Made by a program: the position numbers and the translations under genes. The notes under the pieces were generated by a model. It saw only the letters and a program-made list of their open reading frames with translations. It made no database searches and was not told the DNA's origin. 64,000 nucleotides of DNA from Sutcliffiella horikoshii (GTDB lineage: Bacteria > Bacillota > Bacilli > Bacillales > Bacillaceae_I): the NCBI RefSeq assembly GCF_020524325.1, contig NZ_JAIVKY010000002.1, positions 310,001 through 374,000 of the forward strand, given 5' to 3'. Below are positions 55,072 to 64,000 of the stretch, in pieces (position 1 is the first letter of the stretch; each line of letters opens with the position of its first letter).

Positions 55072-56548
55072 CAGTTTCCGGACCTTCAAAATCGGATCCG
55101 TCATTTCGTTCTTCATTGGAAACCCCGTAGCCATAACCTTGAGGATTATAATAGCCTGGAGCAAAAGGGTAGCCATACGGTGCATAACCATAAGGTACAT
55201 CATTGCGATAACCTTGAGGTGCGCCACAGCCACAATCTCCACCTGAGCTAGCTCCTGCAACTTGTTGCTGTTGTTGGTCACCCTCCATTTGTCCGAATCC
55301 CGAACCTGGAGAAACTGGCCCCATTGGATAACATGGATAACCACCCATTGGTCCCATCGGCATTCCTTGAGGCATCATTTGTGGCATGCCCATTCCTTGC
55401 ATTCCTGGCATCATTCCAGGCATCATTTGCGGCATACCCATTCCTTGCATTCCTGGCATCATCTGCGGCATGCCCATTCCCTGCATCCCATTTTGAGCCA
55501 TTTGATCTTGAACACCCATTACCGCACTTTCCATTTCTTCATTGCTCATGTTAGGCATTTGGCCCATTTGTTGCAGCTGTTGCATTTGCTGCATCATTTG
55601 TTGTTGCATTTGGCCATAGTCCACATCTGGAGACTCTTCGCCTTGTTGAACTCCCATTACTTGTGATCCATCCATGCCTTGCATTCCTGGCATCATCCCT
55701 GGCATACCCATTCCTTGCATCCCTGGCATCATTCCTGGCATGCCCATTCCTTGCATCCCTGGCATACCCATTCCTTGCATTCCTGGCATCATTCCTGGCA
55801 TACCCATTCCTTGCATTCCTGGCATCATCCCTGGCATACCCATTCCTGGTCCTCCCCAACCTGGTCCCCATCCATGGTGATGGTGATGGTGTTTAGGTGG
55901 ACATGGAGGACATAATCCGCTTCCAGGCAATACAGGTGATACAGGATAGCACTCTTCCATTGCTGGTTGTTGCACTCCCATCACTTGTTCCGGACTTTCC
56001 GGACTTTCCTCTTTTGGTTTTGGTATGTTCACTGGCATGTTTTCATTTGCCATGCCAAGATTCGGCATATTCACATTTGGCATCTTTATGTTAGGCATTT
56101 TTGCATTTGGCATTTTAATGTTCGGCATCTTCGGCATTTTTTCATTAGGCTGCTTGTGAGGAACATTAACCGTCAAATAATTATTTACATCCACTTCAGG
56201 AAAATACGGCTTTAGTTGCGGCATTTTCGGTTTGTATGGAGTTTTCTGAGCTTCTTTTACCGGTTGTTCTTTAACCGCAGGCTTTTTCGGCATCTCTTTA
56301 TAAGGATGCTGCGCTTTAGGCGCCTGTACTCCCATTACTTGCTTTGGTGCTTCTTTCGTCACACCCATCACTTGGCTTTCTTTCTTGACAGGTACCCCTG
56401 CCATCGGCACTTTTATTTTCATTCCAGGCATAATCATGTCAGGATTGCTTAGTTGTGAATTCGATTTCTTTAGTTCTTCGAAATTCACATTGTATTTCTG
56501 GGCAATCTTCCACAATGTATCCCCTTTTTGGACAATATGGATTTTCAA
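55058..56548 (-). CDS. safA: Spore coat assembly protein SafA with Met/Gly-rich repeats
   Basis: About 496 residues. A LysM domain fills residues 2-48 (KIHIVQKGDTLWKIAQKY ... MIMPGMKIKVP) and should bind cortex/germ-cell-wall peptidoglycan; SafA recruits SpoVID and coat proteins. The rest is low complexity: KMPNIKMPN-type repeats, an HHHHHH run, long tracts of GMGMPGMMPGMQ, and a Tyr/Gly-rich C-terminus. QVMGV or AVMGV occurs five times. The start is TTG behind GGAGGGAAAATCC; the longer frame has no site. The DNA repeats here are 36-bp units. Confidence 0.93.
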   Translation of the reverse strand: MKIHIVQKGDTLWKIAQKYNVNFEELKKSNSQLSNPDMIMPGMKIKVPMAGVPVKKESQVMGVTKEAPKQVMGVQAPKAQHPYKEMPKKPAVKEQPVKEAQKTPYKPKMPQLKPYFPEVDVNNYLTVNVPHKQPNEKMPKMPNIKMPNAKMPNIKMPNVNMPNLGMANENMPVNIPKPKEESPESPEQVMGVQQPAMEECYPVSPVLPGSGLCPPCPPKHHHHHHGWGPGWGGPGMGMPGMMPGMQGMGMPGMMPGMQGMGMPGMQGMGMPGMMPGMQGMGMPGMMPGMQGMDGSQVMGVQQGEESPDVDYGQMQQQMMQQMQQLQQMGQMPNMSNEEMESAVMGVQDQMAQNGMQGMGMPQMMPGMQGMGMPQMMPGMMPGMQGMGMPQMMPQGMPMGPMGGYPCYPMGPVSPGSGFGQMEGDQQQQQVAGASSGGDCGCGAPQGYRNDVPYGYAPYGYPFAPGYYNPQGYGYGVSNEERNDGSDFEGPETDDEN

Positions 56549-56649
56549 GGATTTTCCCTCCTTAGCAAAGTCTTTACAGTCTATGAGTTGTGTAGGCATT
56601 TTGCCACTATTCTTCAACTCAACTTATGCGTCTAAAGGGGAGTTTATGA

Positions 56650-56702
56650 TAAAAAACATGGACACCGCAGGGAAAAATATAATTTTTCCGGCGGTGCCCA
56701 TT
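56650..56702 (-). terminator. Terminator of the nadBCA operon
   Basis: Long imperfect stem with CACCGC/GCGGTG and GGAAAAAT/ATTTTTCC, followed on the minus strand by TTTTTT. It lies after the R11 repeat, so the repeat is in the 3' untranslated region of nadA. Confidence 0.82.
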
Positions 56703-56723
56703 TTTAAGGTTTGCTTAAAAAAC

Positions 56724-56855
56724 GTTGTTGATTTCCGCAAAAGGCTTCGCTTTCCGTGGGGCGACTTTGAGCCTCCTCGTTTCACTGCGGAGTCTCATCA
56801 ATGTCGCTACTCCCCCACTGGAGTCTACGCCTTTTGCTCCAACCAACAGCTAGGA
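56724..56855. repeat. Dispersed palindromic element, full-length copy (R11)
   Basis: gttgttgatttccgc to ccaaccaacagctag with the core cgctttccgtggggcg and ggagtctacgccttttgctcc; ends still pair although their sequence differs from R4, R6 and R9. Confidence 0.82.
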
Positions 56856-56887
56856 ATTTCATTAAACATTTTACGTTTCTGATATTT

Positions 56888-57991
56888 TCAAGCGTGTTCG
56901 AGCATTTTGTTTAGAGCGGATATGGCTTGGTTTGCAGTTTCTTGATCGACTTGGATCCTATTGATGATTTGTCCGGTCTCGATTGATTCAAGCGCCCATA
57001 ATAGATGTGGAAGGTCGATTCGATTCATGGTAAGGCATGGGCACATATTTGGATTAAGCGACACGATTTCCTTGTCGGGATGCTGTTGAATAATTCTGTT
57101 TACCAGGTTCATCTCTGTCCCAATTGCCCACTGACTGCCCGCATCTGCTTTTTCAATGGTTTCGATGATATATTTCGTGCTTCCTGCCAAATCACTCTTT
57201 TGTACCACTTCCCACGTACATTCCGGATGCACGAGAATGTTCATGTCGGGTTTATCCATTCTCAGTTGCTCGATATTTCCAAGCGTGAATTTTTCATGAA
57301 CAGAACAATGTCCTTTCCAAAGGATTACTTTCACATTGGAAGGATCCCCGTCGTATTCCAGTTCGTCCGTTATCGGATTCCAAACCGCCATCTCCTCAAG
57401 CGGTATCCCTAAATCATAAGCAGTGTTTCTGCCAAGGTGTTGATCTGGCAAGAATAAGATTCTTTCTTTTTGCGTGAAGGCCCACTCTACCATTTTATGG
57501 GCGTTGGAGGAAGTAACAGTGGCTCCTCCCCTTTTTCCGCAAAAGGCTTTAATGGCTGCAGTGGAATTTACATAAGTCAATGGCAGCATCGTATCGCCAA
57601 ATACCTTTTCAAGCTTTTCCCAAGCACGCTCGGTTTGATGGATATCTGCCATATCCGCCATCGAACAGCCTGCCCTCATATCCGGCAATATGACCACTTG
57701 ATTTTCATTCGTCAAAATATCTGCCGTCTCGGCCATAAAATGCACGCCACAAAATACGATATACGTTGCTGTCGTCTCCGCTGCAGCTTGTGCAAGTTGC
57801 AAAGAATCTCCCGTGGCATCCGCGAATTCAATGACTTCATCTTTTTGATAGTGATGTCCAGGAATAAACAGATCCGCTCCAAGCTTCTCTTTTATCTCCT
57901 TCACCCTTACTCTCATTTCATCCATCGTCATATCACGATATTTGGCAGGCAATAGCCCGTTATCTTTTTTTACCAAATCTAGTATGTTCAT
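56888..57991 (-). CDS. nadA: Quinolinate synthase NadA
   Basis: 367-residue [4Fe-4S] enzyme that condenses iminoaspartate with dihydroxyacetone phosphate to quinolinate. Cys109 (RAGCSMADM), Cys229 (WKGHCSVHE) and Cys319 (NMCPCLTM) fit the ligand positions described for the B. subtilis enzyme. AAAGGGG before [10 protein letters not shown] marks the start; the frame is open eight codons further. Last gene of nadB-nadC-nadA. Confidence 0.96.
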   Translation of the reverse strand: MNILDLVKKDNGLLPAKYRDMTMDEMRVRVKEIKEKLGADLFIPGHHYQKDEVIEFADATGDSLQLAQAAAETTATYIVFCGVHFMAETADILTNENQVVILPDMRAGCSMADMADIHQTERAWEKLEKVFGDTMLPLTYVNSTAAIKAFCGKRGGATVTSSNAHKMVEWAFTQKERILFLPDQHLGRNTAYDLGIPLEEMAVWNPITDELEYDGDPSNVKVILWKGHCSVHEKFTLGNIEQLRMDKPDMNILVHPECTWEVVQKSDLAGSTKYIIETIEKADAGSQWAIGTEMNLVNRIIQQHPDKEIVSLNPNMCPCLTMNRIDLPHLLWALESIETGQIINRIQVDQETANQAISALNKMLEHA

Positions 57992-57995
57992 TCTA

Positions 57996-58838
57996 TTAAA
58001 CCCCTTTCGCCCCAACGTTAAAACTGATATCTAGTGATTTTGCTGAATGGGTAAGCAAACCGAGAGAAATATAATCAACACCAGTTTTCCGATAGGTGGC
58101 CAGATTAGTAAGATTGATGCCCCCAGAAGCTTCTGTAGTAATATGTTTTGGTACATGCTGAATGTATTCTTTTATTTCATCTGGTGTGCGGTTATCAAAC
58201 ATTATCACGTCAGCACCCGCCTCGACAGCTTCCTGCACTTGAGACAACGATTCTGTTTCTACCTCAATCTTAACCATATGTCCTACTTTTTCACGGACAA
58301 GTCGAACGGCGTTTGTAATACTTCCCGCAAACTCGATATGATTATCTTTAATCATCACCCCATCGTAAAGGCCAAAACGATGATTATAACCGCCTCCGCA
58401 GGTGACCGCGTATTTTTCCAACATTCTTAAGCCTGGAGTTGTCTTTCTGGTATCACAAATTTTTGTATGATTGCTATTAAGCTCGGAGACGGCAGCAGCA
58501 GTCAGCGTCGCTATCCCGCTCATACGTTGCATCAAATTCAGGGTCACTCTTTCTGCACCAAGTAACGCGCGCATTTTACCATCTGCTCTTGCAATGACTT
58601 CCCCTTTTTCGAGTCTGTCTCCATCTTTTTTGAAAAGAGTCACTTGAACGTCTGGATCCAGTAACCGCATGGCCTCCTGCACAATCTTTTCTCCGACAAA
58701 AATACCGTTTTCTTTTGCTATAAAGCTTCCTGATCCTGTCTCTTTTTCATCAAAAAGCGCTTCAGACGTTAAGTCTTTTTCACCGATATCTTCTTTATAA
58801 AAATGATGCAGCATCTCTTGCAGCATGATTGAATTCAT
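57996..58838 (-). CDS. nadC: Quinolinate phosphoribosyltransferase (carboxylating)
   Basis: 280 residues. It makes nicotinate mononucleotide from quinolinate and PRPP. Family segments: [40 protein letters not shown] and [14 protein letters not shown]. The ATG follows GAAAGGAGAAAGAACTAG, with the start inside the end of nadB (overlap of 44 bases). Confidence 0.96.
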   Translation of the reverse strand: MNSIMLQEMLHHFYKEDIGEKDLTSEALFDEKETGSGSFIAKENGIFVGEKIVQEAMRLLDPDVQVTLFKKDGDRLEKGEVIARADGKMRALLGAERVTLNLMQRMSGIATLTAAAVSELNSNHTKICDTRKTTPGLRMLEKYAVTCGGGYNHRFGLYDGVMIKDNHIEFAGSITNAVRLVREKVGHMVKIEVETESLSQVQEAVEAGADVIMFDNRTPDEIKEYIQHVPKHITTEASGGINLTNLATYRKTGVDYISLGLLTHSAKSLDISFNVGAKGV

Positions 58839-60417
58839 CTAGTTCTTTCTCCTTTCGCATTGCATTACCATCCTTTTGAACATGCAAAATCCGGACCTGT
58901 CGCCAAGATTCTTTTGCTATAGGAAAATCTGAACGAAAATGAGCTCCGCGACTTTCCTTACGTTGCAAGGCCGCTTCTGTAATCAGATAGCATAATTGAA
59001 GCATGTGAATGGTTTCTATTTCTTTTAGTGGCAAAATTTCTGTTAGTTGGTTTATCGCCTTGAAGTATGGCAGGTAAAGCTCCAGCCAGTTCTTTAACTC
59101 TAATAAGCCATCCTCATGTCGGACAATGCCCGCATGCTTCATCATCATATGTTGAATCTCTTCTTTTGATGGAAGTGGCACAGCTCTTTGCTGAAGCAAA
59201 TCCCTATCCATTTTTTCAATTGAGGTTTTATGCCAGAATTCATGATGACTTCCTTTTAAAAGGTGATCCGCAAGTGTCTTAGAGAAAACAATGGTCTCAA
59301 GCAAGGAGTTGCTTGCTAATCGATTGGCCCCATGCACTCCGTTGCAGGAAGCCTCTCCAACTGCGTACAAACCTTTTAGAGATGTTTCTCCATCTACATT
59401 TGTATAAATACCACCCATATAAAAGTGAGCTCCCGGCACAACCGGTATGAGATTGGTACTCAAGTCAATGCCGTTTGTTGCACATAGCCTAGTGATGGCA
59501 GGAAATCTTGTTTGGAATTGTTCCACCTTGGAGATATTCAGGTAAACCTTTTCTCCATTGTCAAGTTCTTGAAAAATTGCACGTGACACCACATCTCTCG
59601 GTGCCAGATCTTTCATTGGGTGTACATTTTCCATAAACCTAAGGCCTTTCACATTTTGAAGAAATGCCCCTTCCCCACGAACTGCTTCCGAAACAAGCCC
59701 AACAGCTTTTTCATCTACTGACAGCATTGTTGGGTGAAATTGCATGAATTCCAAATCTGTTAGCGTAGCTCCAGCCTGATACGCAAGCGACAATGCCATG
59801 CCGGTAATGCTTTCATTATTGGAAGTATAAGGATAAAGCGATCCCGCTCCACCTGTTGCCAAGATCACTTTTGAAGCAAAATAGTTTGTCCGTTCCCCGT
59901 TGGAATTGTATGTTTGCACCCCACAACAATGATCGTTATGAACATGCAACTTGATAACAGTCTCATGCTCCACCATGAGAACTTTTTTTGACAGCCTTGA
60001 TTGAAGCCATTCCATCAATTCTTTGCCTGTTTGATCTCCTCCGGCATGTAGAATTCTCCTTTTGGAATGGGCACCTTCCATGCCAAGTGAATATTCACCC
60101 AGACCGTCCCGATCAAACTGCATCCCATTTTGAATGAATGCTTGCAACTCGCCTGGGCCACATTTGGTAAGGAGTTCTACCGCATCTTCCTCGTTATGGT
60201 AACAACCAGCGGCCATGGTATCTTCGTAATGTAATTGCCAAGAATCTGTATGTTCGATGGCACAAGCAACTCCACCTTGTGCAAGGAAAGAATTATTATC
60301 ATTTTTACTAGACTTTGTGAAAATAATCACATTCATGTGTTCACTTAAATAATTTGCAGTCAACAAAGCAGATAAACCACTTCCAACTACAATGACATCT
60401 TGCTGTATACTAGACAC
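58795..60417 (-). CDS. nadB: L-aspartate oxidase NadB
   Basis: 540-residue flavoenzyme that oxidises aspartate to iminoaspartate, the first step of de novo NAD synthesis. It belongs to the succinate dehydrogenase/fumarate reductase family: VVGSGLSALLTANYL (FAD), SFLAQGGVACAIE, and GGIYTNVDGETSLKGLYAVG with active-site His/Arg around HGANRLASNSLLE. The start is GTG behind a strong AGGAGG. The promoter region is shared with nifS and carries a NadR operator. Confidence 0.95.
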   Translation of the reverse strand: MSSIQQDVIVVGSGLSALLTANYLSEHMNVIIFTKSSKNDNNSFLAQGGVACAIEHTDSWQLHYEDTMAAGCYHNEEDAVELLTKCGPGELQAFIQNGMQFDRDGLGEYSLGMEGAHSKRRILHAGGDQTGKELMEWLQSRLSKKVLMVEHETVIKLHVHNDHCCGVQTYNSNGERTNYFASKVILATGGAGSLYPYTSNNESITGMALSLAYQAGATLTDLEFMQFHPTMLSVDEKAVGLVSEAVRGEGAFLQNVKGLRFMENVHPMKDLAPRDVVSRAIFQELDNGEKVYLNISKVEQFQTRFPAITRLCATNGIDLSTNLIPVVPGAHFYMGGIYTNVDGETSLKGLYAVGEASCNGVHGANRLASNSLLETIVFSKTLADHLLKGSHHEFWHKTSIEKMDRDLLQQRAVPLPSKEEIQHMMMKHAGIVRHEDGLLELKNWLELYLPYFKAINQLTEILPLKEIETIHMLQLCYLITEAALQRKESRGAHFRSDFPIAKESWRQVRILHVQKDGNAMRKEKELDEFNHAARDAASFL

Positions 60418-60440
60418 AAAAAAACCTCCTGTGTATATAA

Positions 60441-60452
60441 GTGTCTTGACAC
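60441..60452. promoter_or_regulatory. Candidate NadR (NiaR/YrxA) operator
   Basis: Palindrome GTGTCTTGACAC, which agrees with my recollection of the NiaR site in bacilli. It covers part of the -35 box (TTGACA) of the nifS promoter and lies near the start region of nadB transcription, so one bound repressor would shut both divergent units when nicotinate/NAD is plentiful. Confidence 0.75.
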
Positions 60453-60475
60453 CTATATTTACATATTTCTATACT
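60446..60475 (+). promoter_or_regulatory. Sigma-A promoter of nifS-nadR
   Basis: Perfect TTGACA (60446-60451), spacer of 18, TATACT (60470-60475). The operator overlaps the -35. Confidence 0.78.
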
Positions 60476-60550
60476 AATGACAAGAGATTTTTTACAAGAC
60501 CGAGAGTTTGCTAGATTTAGCAGTCTATTTAGGGGAAGGAGTTTTCAAAC

Positions 60551-61693
60551 ATGATCTATCTCGATTACGCAGCTACTACCCCAATGAGCAATGAATCCTT
60601 GGAGGCATACCAACATGTGGCAAGAAATTATTATGGAAACAGCAGTAGTTTACACGACACTGGCACCACTGCATCTGATTTGTTGGAAACCTGCCGTGGC
60701 GAGCTTGCACGGATAATTTCAGGGAAAAAGGAAGGCATTTACTTTACAAGCGGCGGAAGTGAGGCAAACCTTCTGGCCATTCGCACGCTTTTGAAAGGGT
60801 GTGGGGATAAAGGGAAGCACATTATTACCACCTCTACAGAGCATGCGTCCATTCACTCCCTTTGCAAGTCATTAGAACAAGAAGGCTATGAGGTAACCTG
60901 GCTGCCTGTTGACGGCAATGGAATCATTGCACTTTCGCAATTAAAAGCTGCATTACGGGAGGACACATGCCTTGTTTCCATCCACCATGCCAATTCCGAA
61001 ACCGGAATTTTACAGCCGCTTGAAGCAATCGGCGCACTGCTAAAGGAGAAAAATATCCACTTTCATAGCGATTGTGTCCAGACATTTGGTAAAATACCAA
61101 TAGACGTGGAGAAGCTCCACCTTACAAGCATCTCGATATCGTCGCATAAAATTTATGGACCAAAAGGTGTCGGGGCATTATATATCAATCCAAAAGCAAC
61201 TTGGAAGTCCATTTACGAAGGTGCGAGTCACGAAAAAGGAATGCGCCCCGGAACCGTAGACGTTCCCGGCATCGCTTCTTTTTTGACTGCTGCACAGCAA
61301 ATGGAGGCGTCCATGCAAGATTTAAAAGAAAAATATGAAACGATGCGAATTCATTTTCTAAGGTTGATTCAGCAATCTTGGCTGCCGATTGTAGTGGAAG
61401 GCGAGCATGTACAAGGTCTGCCGCATATCCTCGGACTGCGACTATCCGGTGTCGAAGGACAGCACGTAATGCTTGAGTGCAATCGAAAAGGCATTGCGAT
61501 CTCTACAGGAAGCGCCTGTCAAATGGGATCCCAATCCCCTTCCAGAACCATGATTGCCACCGGGAAAACACCGGATGAAGCACGAGAATTCATTCGCATT
61601 TCATTTGGAAAACAAACCACACTTAGAGATCTTGACCTTGCTGTAGAGGCTCTAAAGGAAATTATAGAAGAACGCATGAAAAGGAGCGGCTAA
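60551..61693 (+). CDS. nifS: Cysteine desulfurase NifS (for NadA Fe-S assembly)
   Basis: 380-residue PLP enzyme. PLP-binding Lys200 is in SSHKIYGPKG and the catalytic Cys323 in STGSACQMGS. Transcribed with nadR and divergent from nadBCA, it should supply sulfur for the NadA cluster as in B. subtilis. It is the second desulfurase gene in this window and differs in sequence from the MnmA-linked one. The ATG is preceded by GGGGAAGGAG. Confidence 0.93.
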   Translation: MIYLDYAATTPMSNESLEAYQHVARNYYGNSSSLHDTGTTASDLLETCRGELARIISGKKEGIYFTSGGSEANLLAIRTLLKGCGDKGKHIITTSTEHASIHSLCKSLEQEGYEVTWLPVDGNGIIALSQLKAALREDTCLVSIHHANSETGILQPLEAIGALLKEKNIHFHSDCVQTFGKIPIDVEKLHLTSISISSHKIYGPKGVGALYINPKATWKSIYEGASHEKGMRPGTVDVPGIASFLTAAQQMEASMQDLKEKYETMRIHFLRLIQQSWLPIVVEGEHVQGLPHILGLRLSGVEGQHVMLECNRKGIAISTGSACQMGSQSPSRTMIATGKTPDEAREFIRISFGKQTTLRDLDLAVEALKEIIEERMKRSG

Positions 61694-61697
61694 ACTT

Positions 61698-62234
61698 ATG
61701 ACGCAAGAAAAGAAAGTACTAGGAGAAGAACGCAGAAACCTCCTTTTGCACTGGCTGCAGACGGAAGACAAGCCGCTGACTGGAGGAGAGCTAGCTGGAA
61801 GGACGAATGTTAGCAGACAAGTCATCGTCCAAGACATCTCCCTCTTAAAAGCCAAAAACGAACCGATCCTTGCAACCAGCCAAGGCTACGTTTATATGAA
61901 ACCCTTCGGTGAGCAGGTAAAAAAAGAGCGGATAATTGTTAGTTTCCATGAGCCGCACCGAACGAAAGAAGAACTGTATATTCTGGTGGACCACGGCGTG
62001 ACGGTAAAAGATGTCCGGATTGAGCACCCTGTTTATGGCGACTTGAACGCGTCCGTCATGGTGTCCAGTCGCGCTGAAGTGGACGCTTTTATCCGAAAAA
62101 TAAAGCAAACCAATGCATCCTATTTGTCGCAATTGACGGACGGAACGCATTTGCATACGATTGAAGCGGATTCTGAGGAGAAGCTTGATGCGGCGTGTAC
62201 GGCGTTGAAGGAAGCTGGGATGGTTGTGGAATAG
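61698..62234 (+). CDS. nadR: NAD biosynthesis repressor NadR (NiaR/YrxA)
   Basis: 178 residues: an HTH_11 winged helix at the N-terminus (EERRNLLLHWLQTEDKPLTG ... SRQVIVQDISLLK) and a C-terminal 3H domain with the histidine motifs (DHGVTVKDVRIEHPVYGD; LTDGTHLHTIE) that bind nicotinate. It represses nadBCA, its own operon and niacin uptake. It begins 4 bases after nifS ends, so it is autoregulated if the operator call is right. Confidence 0.93.
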   Translation: MTQEKKVLGEERRNLLLHWLQTEDKPLTGGELAGRTNVSRQVIVQDISLLKAKNEPILATSQGYVYMKPFGEQVKKERIIVSFHEPHRTKEELYILVDHGVTVKDVRIEHPVYGDLNASVMVSSRAEVDAFIRKIKQTNASYLSQLTDGTHLHTIEADSEEKLDAACTALKEAGMVVE

Positions 62235-62293
62235 GGTTATTGGGGAGGGGCGAGGCTTGCTTAGGAGCTTGAGTTAGAGTGCAGGGTGGCGGC

Positions 62294-62700
62294 TCTGTTA
62301 CCGGTTTGGTGTTTGGGGGTTGGGCGTTGAGACGGTCTCTCTGTTACCGTTTGGTGGAGTTCGTGGGCGTTTCGGGCGTTGAGACGGCTTCTCTGTTACC
62401 GTTTGGTGGAGTTCGTGGGTGTTTCGGGCATTGAGACGGCTTCTCTGTTACCGTTTGGTGGAGTTCGTGGGTGTTTCGGGCATTGAGACGGCTTCTCTGT
62501 TACCGTTTTACTACTCGCGGGGCGTTTTCGGGCGGAGAAGCAAATTTATATTAGACTTTCACCTACTTTTTCCTCGGCTTCGGGCGTATAGACCGTTTTA
62601 TTAGACTTTTCACCCTGCTCCCTCCACGCTTCGGGCGTATAGAGCCCTTCTATTTGACCATTCACCTGCTTTATTCTAGGCTTCGGGCATATAGGATCCC
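62294..62700. repeat. Tandem array C, 52-bp period, about eight units with drifting sequence
   Basis: TCTGTTACCG starts at 62340, 62392, 62444 and 62496, and the TTCGGGC core at 62422, 62474, 62526, 62578, 62629 and 62681: steps of 52 (once 51), across a change of flanking sequence. The region has no gene. Confidence 0.92.
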
Positions 62701-62716
62701 CAACTCCACAAAAACT

Positions 62717-62767
62717 AAAAACCCGCCCAATGATTCCCCTCACTTCAGCACCCCCAGACGGGTTTTT
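62717..62767. terminator. Terminator of pheA (possibly bidirectional)
   Basis: Stem AAAAACCCG / CGGGTTTTT around a long loop, 16 bases beyond the pheA stop. Confidence 0.7.
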
Positions 62768-62782
62768 CCAAACAAAACAACA

Positions 62783-63643
62783 CTACCTCAACAAATAACT
62801 ATTATATCTCCCCAACACTTTCACCGAGCATCCCAATGCCTCCAACTCCTCAATCGCGGGTGGGATTAACGGATGTTCCACTTCCTCATTAATATCAATA
62901 ATGAAAAAATAATTACCCAAACCCGTTTTCATTGGGCGGGACTCTATTTTCGACAGGTTCAGCTTTCTCCATGCGAATACAGATAACACTTGGTGAAGGG
63001 CACCAGATTGGTCAGTGGGAAGCGACACCATCAGGGTTGTCTTTTCACCAATATTAGCATGTTCTTCATTTTGAAGCATCACTGTCTCATCACGATGCAG
63101 GATAATAAACTTGGTGTGATTGTTGTCATAGTCGTGGATATTTTCCTGCAGCACATTTAAGTTATATTCTTTGGCAGCTAGCGAATTTGCAATGCAGGCG
63201 GCTTTTTGGGAAAGTCTATGGTCTGAGATCAGTTTTGCTGCAGCGGCAGTGGACGAAGTGGTTTCATACACTGCATTTGGATAGTTTTTATGTAAGTATT
63301 TATGGCACTGGGCGATCGCGTGGGAATGTGAATAGATCACTTCCAGCTCTTCGCCATTTTTTATATGATCAGGGTGCACTAATAAATGCTGGCTAATTGG
63401 GATGGTCAGCTCGCCGACAATCGGCAAGGGACAATCGTGAATAAGGTAATCAAGTGTGACATTTACAGATCCTTCAATTGCATTCTCAAGTGGAACAACA
63501 GCCATATCGACCTTTCCCTCTAATACCGCATCCATGCATTCAGGAATGGTGGAAAATGCTTTTTTATCAAACCTTGGAAAAAACTTTGTCACCGCCATGT
63601 CAGTAAATGTTGCTTTCGGTCCTAAAAATCCAATTCTTGTCAT
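62783..63643 (-). CDS. pheA: Prephenate dehydratase
   Basis: 286 residues. The PDT domain converts prephenate to phenylpyruvate (IGFLGPKATFTDMAV at the start, VPLENAIEGSVNVTLDYL and YETTSSTAAAAKLIS); a C-terminal ACT domain with LNLSKIESRPMKTGLGNYFF gives phenylalanine feedback. It is a single-domain bacilli-type enzyme without chorismate mutase. It follows pheB, about 55 bases downstream. Confidence 0.95.
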   Translation of the reverse strand: MTRIGFLGPKATFTDMAVTKFFPRFDKKAFSTIPECMDAVLEGKVDMAVVPLENAIEGSVNVTLDYLIHDCPLPIVGELTIPISQHLLVHPDHIKNGEELEVIYSHSHAIAQCHKYLHKNYPNAVYETTSSTAAAAKLISDHRLSQKAACIANSLAAKEYNLNVLQENIHDYDNNHTKFIILHRDETVMLQNEEHANIGEKTTLMVSLPTDQSGALHQVLSVFAWRKLNLSKIESRPMKTGLGNYFFIIDINEEVEHPLIPPAIEELEALGCSVKVLGRYNSYLLR

Positions 63644-63698
63644 GCTCTCTACTCCCCTATCTCCACTATGCTTCCTTAGGATTGCACTTGTAATAGAC

Positions 63699-64000
63699 TT
63701 AAGCGCCTGTCCCTAAGATCTCTACTTTATCTACAAATTCTAATCGCTTCAGCATCGAAAGTAAAGCGTTGATATCACCTTTTAGCCCAGACATATCAAG
63801 GGAAAGTGTCACGTTTGCCTTTCCTTGCAGGGGGATGGTCTGGTGAATGGTCAATACGTTACAACCGACCGTTGCCACTGTTGCAAGAAGTTGCGATAAT
63901 GCTCCTGTTTGATCTTCCAAGTGAAAAAATAAAGTCATGATTTTTTCTTTTACCATGGTGTGAAACGGAAAAACGGTATCACGATATTTGTAAAAGGCAC
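63699..64000 (-). CDS. pheB: ACT-domain protein PheB, 5' end beyond window
   Basis: C-terminal part of PheB (about 100 residues visible). The frame continues past the right edge ([14 protein letters not shown] precedes [18 protein letters not shown]). The C-terminus is the ACT domain ([20 protein letters not shown]). The family is thought to help control phenylalanine synthesis together with PheA; its exact job is not settled. Confidence 0.88.
   Translation of the reverse strand, partial: AFYKYRDTVFPFHTMVKEKIMTLFFHLEDQTGALSQLLATVATVGCNVLTIHQTIPLQGKANVTLSLDMSGLKGDINALLSMLKRLEFVDKVEILGTGA

Noticed and set aside
54094-55344. 416-residue form of the CotS-like protein
   Set aside because: The first 91 residues are read from safA in another frame and look random; the shorter start at 55071 fits the family.
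55262-55915. Plus-strand reading frames with His/Trp or Pro/Cys/Ile repeats opposite safA
   Set aside because: They are mirror images of the Met/Gly repeats of safA, with no ribosome sites and strong codon shadow patterns.

Overview
The window looks like a chromosomal segment of an endospore-forming Bacillaceae bacterium (Firmicutes). The evidence is the gene content and order: the stretch from about 11.9 kb to the right end closely follows the Bacillus subtilis yrzQ-yrzR-yrrD-recD2-yrrB-mnmA-iscS-cymR ... hisS-aspS ... relA-apt-recJ ... secDF-comN-spoVB ... yajC-tgt-queA-ruvB-ruvA-bofC-coxA-safA-nadA-nadC-nadB-nifS-nadR-pheA-pheB backbone. It also has a 6S-1 RNA beside aspS, a T-box leader on hisS, AGGAGG-type ribosome binding sites, many TTG/GTG starts and several sporulation genes (spoVB, bofC, coxA, safA, an rsfA-like gene). 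I do not assign a species.

Region 1 (1-11.5 kb) is a catabolic island for reductive pyrimidine degradation, all on the minus strand. It encodes beta-ureidopropionase, a two-subunit dihydropyrimidine dehydrogenase (PreT, PreA), dihydropyrimidinase, an NCS1-type permease, two small unknown proteins, a PucR-type regulator, a CoA-acylating (methyl)malonate-semialdehyde dehydrogenase and a class III aminotransferase cut by the window edge. Together these would import uracil/thymine, reduce and open the ring, release beta-alanine or beta-aminoisobutyrate, transaminate it and feed acetyl-CoA or propionyl-CoA.

Region 2 (11.9-36.6 kb) holds DNA repair and recombination (recD2, rarA, recJ), tRNA modification and quality control (mnmA with its cysteine desulfurase, tcdA, dtd), the cysteine regulator cymR, 6S-1 RNA, the T-box-controlled hisS-aspS operon, a cell-wall amidase, relA and apt. 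Region 3 (36.6-38.6 kb) is a small accessory patch: an IS3-family element inserted in a phased 21-bp repeat array and bracketed by two REP-like palindromes. Region 4 (38.6-51.8 kb) has lapA, a cation efflux protein, secDF, comN, spoVB, yajC, tgt, queA, ruvAB and bofC. Region 5 (52.4-64 kb) carries coxA, nadE, a CotS-like kinase, safA, the nadBCA operon with divergent nifS-nadR, and pheA-pheB (cut at the right edge).

The most unusual material is non-coding. Three separate intergenic arrays (24.16-24.42, 52.03-52.40 and 62.29-62.70 kb) share a 52-bp period although their sequences largely differ. Two more arrays (30.47-30.57 and 36.77-36.91 kb) have a 20-22 bp period, almost exactly 21 bp in the second. 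A family of about 130-bp palindromic elements recurs at least ten times with ends that change in a compensatory way. The IS element ends in a long, nearly perfect nested hairpin of unknown role, and the pyrimidine operon contains a large structured hairpin with a U-tract between its first two genes.
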